DNA of 64,000 nucleotides from Malurus cyaneus samueli. Lineage: Eukaryota > Chordata > Aves > Passeriformes > Maluridae. The DNA is taken from the NCBI GenBank assembly GCA_009741485.1, contig CM019219.1, forward strand, positions 33,003,370 to 33,067,369, in the 5' to 3' direction. The translations under genes were made by a program, and so were the position numbers. This document shows positions 48,939 to 60,185 of the stretch, in pieces. The notes below the pieces were generated by a model. It did not search any database. It saw nothing but the letters and a program-made list of their open reading frames with translations, and had not been told where the DNA came from. Position 1 is the stretch's first letter. Each line of letters opens with the position of its first letter.

Positions 48939-49539
48939 GTGATGGTTCGTTAACCGAATCTCAGAGTGCAAAAGAAACGGGGAACAAGTATTTATTCAAA
49001 ATCATAAGCACTTTTATTGGATTTACACGATAGAAGAGGGTGAGAGGGAGAAAAAGAGAGAAAGTGAAAGAGAGACAATGGGGTTACAGCTACCAATGGC
49101 TAAGACAAAGTCATCGAGGTCCGGATTCCATGGATTTGTCTAAGTCCATCGGGGAGCACTCATATGGGCCTTCTCAGAGAGTCTCTTTATAGTCTTTTCA
49201 AAAGCATACGGCAGCAGTTGGCCAAGGGGTTCCGAAGCAGGGGAAAACCGGCCAAGAGGTGGGGAATGAATGTCCATTGTTTTGTAAGGTGTACAGTACA
49301 AAACATGCAGCTCTCCGTCTTCGCAGTAAGAACAGTGCAATCTTCTGTAGCTTACACCTTGTTCAGCAGCCTGGGCACCAGCACTTGACAGACATCCCAC
49401 CTCGATCTGGCTTGGTTTCTTTGAGCCAAAGTCCCCTTCGCCGCCTTGGGGTTTTTGGGTATTCAGTCTCTGTCCATCTCGATGATCGATGATCGTGAGA
49501 CAGGTGAGGGACTTCCATATTGTCTCTTACAGCCCCACA
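48939..49539 (-). mobile_element. Solo LTR of an endogenous retrovirus (about 600 bp)
   Basis: Read on the minus strand it begins TGTGGGGCTG and ends CCATCACA. It carries a TATA box 'actataaagag' (plus coordinates about 49186-49191) and two AATAAA signals (complements of 49013-49018 and 48991-48996), in the correct order for U3-R-U5. The purine/pyrimidine run at 49030-49080 lies in R/U5. A flanking target duplication is not obvious. No internal genes; a solo LTR left by recombination is the simplest reading. Confidence 0.85.
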
Positions 49540-52500
49540 GATTTCTCCAGTGAAAATTAGCACCTCACTTGCTAAGAAAGCTCGGTGGTAAACCCTGCCA
49601 CAGCCACTGCCTCAGCACAAGCCAAAACCCTGGGGAATTCCATCCCACTTGGTGGGAATGAATGGAGAAGTTCCCATGAATGGAAAAGGGTCACGTGGCT
49701 GAACCAGATTTTACCCGGTGGGAGGTTTTAGTTAAACTTGCAAAGTCAGGCACGGTAAAACAGTTTGGGTTTTTAAAATAAAACACGGGATCAGCCACAG
49801 CAGTGACCGCTGCAGACTTAAGGAAACGACGACTTGGATGAGCTGGAACATGAGGAATTATTCTAGTGAGGCTCAACATGTCACTGAGAGGTTTTTCCCA
49901 TCCTGGGATTTCGTGTTCACAAGGCTACCTGGACACAATAAACACATGCTACACCTGCACCACACCAGCACAGCACATGGACATCACAAAGCCCAGGCTC
50001 AAACCAAGACATAGCTCGAACAAGCCTCTCAGGCCCCAAAAAAGCACTTTGGGGTGGATCAAAAATATTTGGGAACATTTTATATTTAGGAAAAAAAAAT
50101 CTGAAATAAGCAAAATATTTTAGTTTTCCAATTTCAAGCATGTCCCAAAATACAATTTCAGTTAGAAATTTTGAAATGGAAGCATATTTCATTTTTAAAG
50201 GTTAAATATCTCAAAAGCAGCCCCACCAAAATAATTCTTCATGTTTTTCTGTAGGTGAAGAGGAAGAGAAGAAAAACAAAGGCTGGGTAGTGGTTAGGAA
50301 TATAAACCACAAAACCCAACTCAATTAGCCCAATTTACAGTTTGATTTTTGATCACAGGCTCTGAGAGTAGAATTCAGATATTAAACAGCAAAATAAAAG
50401 TTAGTAACTAATAGCAAATAGGACCTTGTCATATAAGATAAGAACAAAGTTATTAAAATGTGAAAAAAGTCACAGGGAACAGGCCAATAATTGATCCCTG
50501 TTCCCCACTTCCAATCCTTGCCATGAGGAGAGGTGGTTTTCATCCCTTGTTTCTGTTTTTGCAGCAGTGGAAGGCATCTGAATGTGAATGCCCACCTTGT
50601 GCCTGAGCCACAGGGCTGCTCTGTGGGGTTGTTCTGACCTTTTCAATATTCTGCATTCTCCCTTTCAACTCCCCCATTAAAACTCAGCAGCCGTAGGTGA
50701 TACGAGGGAACGGGCGGTGAGGGCTGGAAAGGCACTCCAGGAAAATCTGCTGAAGAGGGAATATCCAATCCATTCCTGTGACACAGATGAAACAAGACTG
50801 GAAAATGTCACTAAACTAATTAATTCTCCCGAGAAAGCTAATAAGGAAAAAAAAATGTGTCTTGTTAGATTCCTCTGCTTGTAACTCCCCTAGACCTGGC
50901 CTGGATGCTCCAATGAAACCACCACAATTCACAGCCTTTGGAAAAATTTACCTGCACATCAGCCAGGCCTAGAATGACTTTCAAGGATGTGAAGTTGCTC
51001 AGGGAAAGCAAAGCATGGTAAAGAATCCTCAACAAACACACCTCCCCGTCCATCCTTCCCCTCCTCAAAACACAGAACAAAATATTCCTTAGGACAAAGA
51101 ATTTGGGCATAGTGGCCTAATCAAGGCAGCTCCTCCTTTCCCTGGCAGTCCCAACCCCCTGGGGTATGATTTCCTCACTGTTTTAGGAATATCTGGGAAT
51201 GTCAGGTTCATCTCTGTGCCTTGGCAAAGTTTCAGGGTCCCCATTCCAGCTACTCTTGTCATTAGCAGAGATGACACACAGCCCCTCCGTGCTGAAACGG
51301 GAATTCATCTCTCCAGAAGGTGCAAGAATTTTGCATCTCCAAATCACTTCTTGATGCTGCTTTCTCTGTTTCTGGGATTAAAGAGGGCTGGTGCCATAGG
51401 GGTGATCAATTCCGGTAAGGATGCAATATTCCTGGCTTGAGATCCCATTTTCTTCTTAAAAACCTGTCAAAATCCCTTTTAAAATCATGATGGAAATATT
51501 TTTTTCATAAATGAAAGTGAGCCCAAGCAGTAATGTGCCAACAAGGCACCGATTTTCTGAGAGCAGTTCACAAATTAATGAAGAAAGTACCCATTTTCAC
51601 TCATCTAAACATTACAGTTTTTCATTTGCTGTACCTATTAGAACTGCTCACTGTTAAAAGGTCAGGAATCTCAGTGTCATTATTGAGTTGAAACCTAAAA
51701 ACAAGAAGAGATGAGTTTAATTCTTTTTGCATGCTCTTCAGTGCTTGATAAATTAGTATTTTCCTTCCAAGCAGTGATTTCTTTGCAGACACAAAGCAGG
51801 CAGACCCCAGGCTGAGGCATTTCAGCCCTGCACAAGCTAAATTTGTGCAGTTATTGCTGCTTTAGGGCGACATGACCCAGAGCTGTCACCAAGTGAAGAT
51901 GTTCCTCTCAGAGGTGACACACAGCCTTGTCTGCCCAGAGCAGGGCTTTGAGCCAGCCACTGACAGCACTCAGGGAGCAAAATCTGCTGCCCAGGTGTGT
52001 GGGAGGACAGGTGAAATCTGTATTAACAGGGCTGAACGAGTCAGCCAAATCTGCACCAGAACCAGCGGGACGGATAATGAATGTCCACGTTTGCATTCAC
52101 TGAAGCCACGCTTTGGGATGTGACTCCCTCACTGGCTCCTGCCTGTGCTGAGCCCTGTGTGAGGAGCCACAGTGTCCTCAGAATGTTCTCAGAACCACCC
52201 AGCAGCAGGTTCTGATTATCTCCTGTTCATCCCAGCCCCACAAAACCTATCTGTGCCCACTGCCCACACCCCCTGCCTGCTCTCCCCACTGTTCCAGAGC
52301 AGGGAACCAAGGGACATCGAGGACTTGGGGAGAACTGAGGGATGTCGAGGACCCGGGGGAGTATTCCTCACTCTGGTAACCCACAGCACTTTCCACCTTT
52401 CTCCCCTCTTGGGGACAAGCCAAGAATTTGACATCAAGAGACATCTCTGCTTGGTTCCTTCCTCTCCAGCCTGCTTAGCAAATGAGCTGAGCCCTCACCA

Positions 52501-55500
52501 ACACCACCTGGACACACTCACTCTGCCTCTTCCCTTTCACATCCAGGCCTGGCATGGGGACACTCAGCTGATTATTCAGGCACCTTCTGAAATTCCTGTC
52601 CTTGCTGCTATGCTTCAGACTGGTCTAACTCAGCATGAGGGCCAAACGATTCAGCTCATCCCAGTGAATGCGACCCACCACGTAGCCCTGAAAGAAGCTA
52701 TATTTTATTATACAACTTAATGAGTGAATATTTTTAATACTTCAAATGTAGGTTTTGGTGTATGGCTGGGGTATCACATCCACCTAGAGCAAAAATTTCA
52801 CCATAAATTGACCAACTGTCCCAAAAATTCAACTCCTTTTACTTGAGAAGTGTTCTCACCTCTTAATTAACACATTTCTAGTGAATTCTCTTCCTCCTCT
52901 CCAAGAGATAGTCCAGAGCATTTTGCCTTTTTGTTAACAACTTCCTGCCTATTTACATCTTTTTTGCAGCCAGTTTTCTGTTGCAGAATGTTTCAAAAGC
53001 CTCCACCGAAGCCTTTATTGTTTTCCCAACTTTCCTGTACTGCCCATCTCACTTTCTTTCAAGCTTTTACCCTTGGTGACAATCTCAGTTTCAGACACCT
53101 CAGGTGTGTCAGTCTCTGCCAGCCCAGTCATTTGCAATAGCCAGGGGGTGAATGTACTAATAAAAGGCCACCCTAACCACAGCAAATCAGACTGGAGAGG
53201 GGAAAAAAGCAGCCACACAGCCCTCACCATATCCCTCTTCCTTTTTGCTGAGCATTCCACTTGCTTTCCCTACTCTCTTTGCTCTTTGCATGGGTCTTCC
53301 AGTCTTTTCAGTTCAAAATGCCCAGCTGAGCCCCTGCCTGTGGGTGAAGTTCTTTACACCTGGGCCTGTGGCTTTTCCCTGCAGAGGCAGTGATTTTAAT
53401 TATGTGCCTTTTCTGATTTGCAGAGCCTGTGACCATCACTGGGTCATCAACACACACACACAGGGGTAAGGGTTCAGAAGTAGTCTCGGTTGCACAGCAC
53501 ATATTTTCCCTGTGAGAATTTTGATTTTTTTAATACATTTCTCTTTTATCATCACATCTCCTGCCTGAGCCTGATGCAACCCCGATGGTGGTGGCTTTCA
53601 GTCAGTCAATACTGGAATTGATATGAATGTGGCAGCGTGGCAGAAGGAGCCAAGTGGCAGGTGGAAACGGAGTGAGTATCAGTTCCCGAGTCCAGGGGCT
53701 TATGGAGCCTGTGAGGGATGCAGCACCACACACAAGCAAAGGGCAAAGTGCTCTGCTGCCTCCTCATGTCTAGCTCAGCTCACGGGAATTTTGTGGCTCC
53801 AGCCCATGGAATTGAAGAAATGCAATTTAGGAATTGTTAATACAGAACCAATCAGATTAGGAGCATTGTCCTGCTGGAAGAGATGCACTTCCCACATGCC
53901 AAAATCCCTCTTCCAGCCTCAGGTAAGGGTGGAGTAACAAGACACAAGAGCTGCCTTCGGAGGCATCATTCCCTCAACTTTCACCCGAGACCAAAAATTC
54001 CTGTGACAGTGACTACATTTTTTCCCACAATGACTGTTTTTTTCTTTGCAACACATTTGGAAAAGAAATCCCATGCCAGATACAGAGATTCTGGCTGAAG
54101 AAGAGGTCTGGTTACTGCAAGCATCAGAGAGCAATGACTTAAAAAGATGAAAAACAGGCAGCCTAAATAATTCTCTTTTTTTCCTTCTCTAATATAAAAC
54201 AATTTATTAATGAGACCTTATGCGCACCTAATCATCTGAATAGTGTCTTTTTCTGTTGGAAAAAGAGAGAAATACAATTTGCTAATTCCAAACCCAGACC
54301 TCCTGCAGTTCGCTTCCAAATGTCGAGGAAAACAACTCAGACCTTCACCTCTCCTGGCTGATGCTCACCTGTCCTTTGGCCCGCTGGAGTCAGAGCAGAA
54401 AATGCCAGTGAAGAGCTTTCCAGAAGTCAGATCCAGGAAGCTCTTGGTGCTCGAAGACAAATTGCCACCATCCTCTGTAAACACAATGGTGAAGGTGTAA
54501 AGCCCAGCCAAACCAGACTCACAAGACACATTTTTTTCAGTGTAATTTCCACTCCTTCAAGAAACATAATTGACTTTTCCAGACCAGTTTATTCTTTGTT
54601 CTCAGTTTTATACCATGCCAGGTATGACAGTTTGTTCAGAAAGATAAATTGAGATGTCAACATATTTTCCATTTTTGAGAGTGTAAAATGTAAATATTTA
54701 ATGAGCAGATTTAAAAACGCCTACATCTGTGCTTGATTTATTTGCTAATGTTGTCAGTACGTTTTCCTTATACTCCAAATTCATGTATCGAGCATCGTCC
54801 CCCACTCTTTTCTTTCCAAATTTCTTCAACCTGCCAATGCCAGGACTGAGACATCTCAACTGCAAAGTCTCAGACAATGGCTGAGGGCTTCATTTTTGTC
54901 TTCCCAGAATAAAATATGCCTGGGAATGTCTTGGAGTACCACAACTGCGATGTGCACAGGTGCAATAAAGCAGAAATGACCAAATGTAACAAAGGAAAAA
55001 GAGAAGGGAAGCTTCTAATTTTAATTTTACCATTAGCACAGCAAAGTCCCACCCTTTTCATGGTCAGATCACCAGCTCAGCACCAAATTTTCCAGGTTCA
55101 TTGTAGCTATCTAAAGAAAAGAAAACCCACATCTTCAAAATTTAGGTTATGGATATTTTGGGCCCCCTGGAAACAGGGTGCACATTTGATATTCTAATCA
55201 GTTGGTTAATGGAAGCTATCTGTTCAAAATGTATTTGCTTAACCACACAAAACATTTAAACAAAGTATTTAGTTGCTTGCAAAGCCTGCTAAAGAGATGC
55301 CACAATCTCCTTTTGAACTCCCAAACACAAAAAGAGAGCTATTGAAGCCAGCTCTCCCTCAGTTACTGGCTCAAAATTCCTTCAGAAAGAATTTCTTCTC
55401 ATCTCCAGCAGTATCTTTTATATAACCTTCTTTGTACAAGTTTAAATATATTTTAAGTGGCGCACCAGCAACTCCTACTTCCAACAACTCAACTCACCAG

Positions 55501-55713
55501 GCAGAAAAATACCTTTGAGAGCTGCAAACCTTCAGCATTTGCTAAGGTGGATGTGGATACACGTGAAGAACACTTCTGTGGGAGATATAAATATATATAA
55601 TTATTTAATGAGTGATGGGACACACACCCACAGAGATCCTAGAGGACAAAGCTCTGGAAACTGGAGACAGTGCACAGCAAAACGTGGCTGGCACCAAGCA
55701 TAGCTTTCCCCTG
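49540..55713. other. 6.2 kb unique stretch, no gene seen
   Basis: No repeat family and no convincing exon. A 182-codon open frame at 52172-52720 is low-information and has no recognised domain. 51480-51700 is AT-rich and could be conserved non-coding DNA. A short (AC)n run lies at 53448-53462. Confidence 0.45.
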
Positions 55714-56055
55714 TCTACTGGCACTCAGGAGAGGCTCTCAGCACTCCAAAATAATCCTGAAAACCAATTCCCAAGTCTCTATACCCAGATTCAACCCTCA
55801 GAATGAAATCCTGATGCTGAAAGGTCAATGGAGCAACTTCCCTCAGCTTCAGGAGTGGCAAGGCTTCCCCCTACATCATGAATCCAGAGCATCATTCGTT
55901 ATCATCCTAATTGAGAACAGTCTATCAGGAAATGGGAACTATTTCTGTGTTTTTCATCTCAGGAACACGTGAAAGACCCATGTGGTAGGAACACAGCGTG
56001 TACAAAATGGGGAAGACAAAAAAGACAATAAGAAAAGGGTGAAAGAAGCTTCATA

Positions 56056-56095
56056 TTTGAAATTTTTCAAATTGAATGAATTGAAAATTTTCAAA
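56056..56095. other. Near-palindromic AT-rich hairpin
   Basis: 'tttgaaatttttcaa' on the left pairs with 'ttgaaaattttcaaa' on the right with only small mismatches and a short loop. The second copy is at 60523-60562. It is embedded in an otherwise unremarkable AT-rich region; function unknown. Confidence 0.7.
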
Positions 56096-56462
56096 TCGAA
56101 TGTTATGCGAGCACTGAGAAAAAGAATGGTTAGGGGTGTTCAACAAGCAAGTATTTGGAGAGTTTTTGGATTTGCATGGACACACGAAATGAAAAAAGGT
56201 CCCTCTGCAGTTTTTGTATACACAGGGTTTATATTTTTTTGCAATGAGCCATGAAGAACATAAAGAATGTTCACAGAGCATTTTAAAGGTGTGCAGGGCA
56301 ACACAAGGCAGAGTCCCACCCCAAACAGGCAAGGACATGCAGACAACTCCTTCAGAGTGAGGCACTGGGGCTCATTAGGGAACAAATTACCCCCATCCCC
56401 ATCAAACAGATGGCTTGGGAGACCATCAGGCTGTTCTCATCAAGAGGAATCACCATGAGATC

Positions 56463-56816
56463 TCACACAGCTGGGCTGCTGTCTCTGTGATCATCAGGTT
56501 CCTGGGGCTGGAAAACCAAATAAGCCATGACAAAGTCTGAGGATGGCGCCCACCATGTGGAGCAACAGCAAGTATCAGCAGGGAGCAGAGGGGGCCTGAT
56601 GGCTTGGTGAGCTGGGTACATGAAAACAGCAGCACAATGACACAGGCAAATATTGAGCCAAACAAAGATCAAAAAAAGGATGCCTGACATCCAGAATGGA
56701 GGATTCGGTGTGGAGAAGCTTTGATAATGCCCTGAGAGGAGTGTGGCGAGGGCACATGGGATTTGTGTATTTATTTTTAGATAGGAAGTCCCAAAAATAA
56801 AGGAAGTTTTGCTCAT
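56463..56816 (-). other. Open frame with one strongly hydrophobic segment, status uncertain
   Basis: A 117-codon minus-strand frame with a hydrophobic stretch of about 24 residues near its middle (beginning WMSGILFLIFVWLN) that could span a membrane. An acceptor-like 'cactcctctcag' lies just upstream of the segment. The frame is also open in the duplicate (60929-61297), where two compensating indels change about eight residues just before the hydrophobic part. I recognise no family; chance or a decayed exon are both possible. Confidence 0.25.
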
Positions 56817-57689
56817 AATATTAATTTAAGCACAAATAATCTTCCTTTGGATTCTTCAGGTTTTTGTTTGATACCTTTTTTAATATTAAGTTAATCTCAA
56901 AATGCAAATGACCTTTTAAAAAAAACCCCACCCATAAGCCTTGCCCTGTCGCCTCCTTTTCTTCTGCACTATTCACTAAATTTATCCTGGATTTGCAGAG
57001 TTTTAGTGCCCTAAAACTCTCTCATTCAATTAATAATGTCCTCAGACAGAGAAAACTGTCTGCTATTCATCCTCTTTCGGTTTTTCTCCTGGCTCACCTG
57101 CCAGGCTCCCCCTCCACCTGAGCTTCGCAGAGAATGAAAGAATTAAAGGAATCTTTTGAATTCTGGATGCCTTCACAATCAGAAGGGTGTTGTCTCTCAC
57201 CCACTCCAGCTCTGCTGCAGATAAAAACTTCAGAGACATCGTTATGTCGCACCAATGGCAAAACACAGCTGTCACAAGCCAGAAGCACCACAATCTGTAT
57301 AAAAATCAACAATTTAAACTTATTTCTGCTTGGTTATTCTGCTGGCCACTCTGTTTTGGCATCCAGAGATTTGAATTGAGCTGGAATGAGGCTGCACTGG
57401 GTATGCACAAACAGCCAAGGAGTGTCTCACCCACAGCAGTGCAGGAGCTGCGACAGACCCTGGGCTGGAAAAGAGGACAAAATGAACTCTGGGGTGGTAT
57501 CAGTGGCTGCTTTTCGCCACAGTGTATTTGCACAGGGATGGAAAAAACAAAATGTGCTTTGGGAGGTGTTGGAAGGTCCATCCCAAGAGATTCTCTGCTC
57601 ACTTTGGGCTGTTTTCAATGCTGACTCCTTGGGCATGTTTGGAAATCCCAAGTTCAGCTGTGGTGTTAACCCGTCTCCTACACAGAGAC

Positions 57690-57760
57690 ACCAAGAAACA
57701 AACAAAAAAAAAGCAAAATAAAAAAAAAAAGGAAACAAAAGGAAACAAAACAAATCCCCT
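57690..57760. repeat. A-rich low-complexity tract
   Basis: Runs of A interspersed with 'ggaaacaaaa' units. The copy at about 62130-62190 is shorter. It generates Phe-rich artefact frames on the minus strand. Confidence 0.85.
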
Positions 57761-59256
57761 CAGCTTCAAATTGACAAATCTCCTGGAAAGGACACAAAAT
57801 GATGAAATTGGAAAAATCAACGAAAGGCTGCCTCAACATCTCATGGGAAATGATAGTTCAGCTTAATAGGCTTTATTAATGATTTTTCTAGGAATTTAAT
57901 ATTAGGCTTTAAATTTTTAATTACAAGAAATATGGAGAAGTCAGATCTGCAGGTAATAAGAATTTGCAGGCAGAAAGTATCCATTTTTCATTTCTTTTGG
58001 TAGTTTGTCTCAAAGCTCCTCAAACTGCTGAGATTTGCCCAGTGCTGACACAAAGCTCTGAGACAAACACTGGGGTTTGGCAGCTGGAAGTCCTGTTGAT
58101 AGCTCAGGATGCCCAACAAAAGCCAGCCAACAAAAACTTACGAGAAGAGTCTGGGGCATTTTCTGCACATCATAAATGTGTTTGAAACCCTGCCTTGAAG
58201 ATCTGGCTTATTGAACACTGAACTGAAAGCGCTCTGCTCTAGTTTTAGCTCAGCAAAGCAGGTGCCTTTGCTGTTAAAAACACCATCAGTAGCACTTTGG
58301 TGTTGGAGGATCTGTGGCATCACAGAACTCTGGGCTTAGGAGAGACTTTCCTACACCATCTAACTAATTTTCCCCCCAGGATAAGCCATTCTGCATCTTT
58401 GTCACTGATATTCTGAAGGAACAGCAGCAACTCTGGAGAATCTGCCCCTAGAAAAAAAAAAATTAAATAATACAGTATTGAAAGTTCCTCCCCACCAAAA
58501 TGCTGCACTTGTCTCAGGACTTCCATTTCTAGACTGAAAGGTTTGCTGCTTTGTGGGTTTTTTTCCATCCGAAATAGAGAACCAGCTACCATGAAGTTCC
58601 TTTCATGTGACCAGTGTCTTACCACAACTTGTGTCTTGTTATTTTCAGGTTAACTACAAAGCACAATTCCTTTCTTTTTTGCTGCGTGGCAGTGTTCAGC
58701 CCTGCAATTTTGGTGCTGTTCAGTCAGGAGAAGCAGCCCCAGGCACAAGAGCTGGGTGTGCTCTCCCCAAAGAGATCCAGCCTCAGAGGGATTCAGATTT
58801 AACATCACTTGGATGGAACGGCAAGGGCTGGAGCCGGCTGCACGAACTGCTCTGCAAGACACCAGCCTCTGCCATCTGCATATTTATAGCAATGCCATCA
58901 TGCTTTATTCAAAAGGATTAATGCAGACTGAGAGCAGCCCTGGGACCAGATCTCCTGAAGGTTCAGGGGACTCCTGTGGCTCAGCCACACGTGTTGAAAC
59001 AGTCTGAACACGCAGTAGCAAGTGCTTTTATCATCCACACTTGTAATCACCTGGAAACTCACCCCAGCTCTGAGACAGTGTTTTTTGCACACAAAGCTTT
59101 TGATCAGTGTTAATTGTGTCTCCTGCTGTGTCAAAGAAGAGTTTCAGCACTGGAATTCTGGTGCCTCCCACCCTGGGTGTGTGTGCCGGGTGATCCCCAG
59201 CAGGGAGCTGGAGTCCTGTGGGGCAGCGAGACTCTGCAGCCAGACCAGTGTGGAAA

Positions 59257-59768
59257 TGATGCCTGATGATTTTTGCCTTTCATTTTCATATACCTTTTAT
59301 GTACCCTTTTATATACTTTATATACCCTTTTAGACATTTTCCGTACCCTTTATATATCCCTATATCCTTAGCCTATATGCTTGTAATTCCTGGAGCCTGA
59401 TATTCCAGCTCAGTTTAGGGGCTCTGCTGGGCAGAGAGACCAAAGTCTCAGTAAAGAGTCAGTGAGCCCCGTGCTGCCTCAAAACTCGAGGTTTCAGCTT
59501 TGACTGGAGCCTTCTCTCTGGAACACACTGTGTAAACTGGGCTCTGGCCTCATCCAGGGAGGAAATATTTAGAATAGGAGGACATTACTGCATTTGTAAA
59601 GTTCTTATTGCTTAGATATGCTAATTTGTGAAGTCTATAAAACATGTATATGTTTTATACATGGGGTGCATCTTCAGTGTTTCCCCCCTTTATCGAGCTG
59701 TGCACCTGGGATCCCATTAAATACCAAGGTAAAACTATTTTATCCCCTTAACCGTGTCTTGTCTCACA
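59257..59768 (+). mobile_element. Endogenous retrovirus LTR in duplication B, unit 1
   Basis: Starts 'tgatgcctgatgatttttgc' and ends 'ccgtgtcttgtctcaca'. The TATA-like 'tctataaaac' is near 59634. Closely related to the LTR at 21484, with long shared blocks. U3 contains a run of TATACCCTTTT-like units (59289-59367) absent from the 21.5 kb relative. Followed by possible internal sequence. Confidence 0.82.
59289..59367. repeat. TATACCCTTTT-type tandem array in LTR U3
   Basis: About six imperfect units of 10-13 bp ('tataccttttatgtaccctt'). The corresponding stretch in unit 2 is shorter by several bases. Likely slippage-prone. Confidence 0.75.
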
Positions 59769-60185
59769 GTTAAAAACTGGTCATCAAGGCAACAGAAGCA
59801 GGAAAATCTATGTGGATTTGTAGAAGGATCTCAGTCAGGTGAATCTCTGTTAGACAGGTTTTTGTCAGAAAGAGGGCATGAATTGCTGTTACTGAGCAAC
59901 CCAGACCACAAGATAGAGCAGGATGAGACAGAAGAGGATGGGAAAGAAGAGGACGTGACTACAGCGGTGTAACATGTACTGACTGACCATGAAGAAGAAA
60001 CATAGTAAGAAGCAAGAACAAGGAGCAATTGAAGAACAATAGGTCGATTGAAGAAAGTGCAAAATGCTGAGAACATTGATTTGAAACTGCAAGGCATACA
60101 AAAACACGCTTTTGCAAATACACCAATCATATGCTGAAATGTAATAGACAGACTGTTAAATTAACCAATGAATAATTGTTAATGA
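59769..60185 (+). other. Sequence downstream of the LTR with a short acidic open frame
   Basis: A frame open from 59754 to 59972 (72 codons) starts inside the LTR end and reads through polar, acidic sequence (residues 55-68 are rich in Glu and Asp). 'tcaaggcaacagaagc' is shared with the sequence after the 21.5 kb LTR, so at least the start is probably retroviral leader. Retroviral protein domains were not recognised. The rest to 60185 is AT-rich with no gene. Confidence 0.4.

Larger units (their letters stand above)
55714..60185 (+). repeat. Direct tandem duplication B, unit 1
   Basis: About 4.47 kb unit starting 'tctactggcactcagg'. The same sequence restarts at 60186 with no gap. The unit contains unique non-coding DNA, a small near-palindrome (56056-56095), an LTR (59257-59768) and about 420 bp downstream of that LTR. 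Both copies are nearly identical over long stretches but differ by clusters of small indels. Confidence 0.92.

Noticed and set aside
52172..52720. 182-codon plus-strand open frame
   Set aside because: No recognised domain, no clear splice signals, and other long frames overlap on the opposite strand.
57427..57820. Hydrophobic minus-strand frame rich in Phe
   Set aside because: Arises from the A-rich low-complexity tract at 57690-57760, not from a membrane protein.
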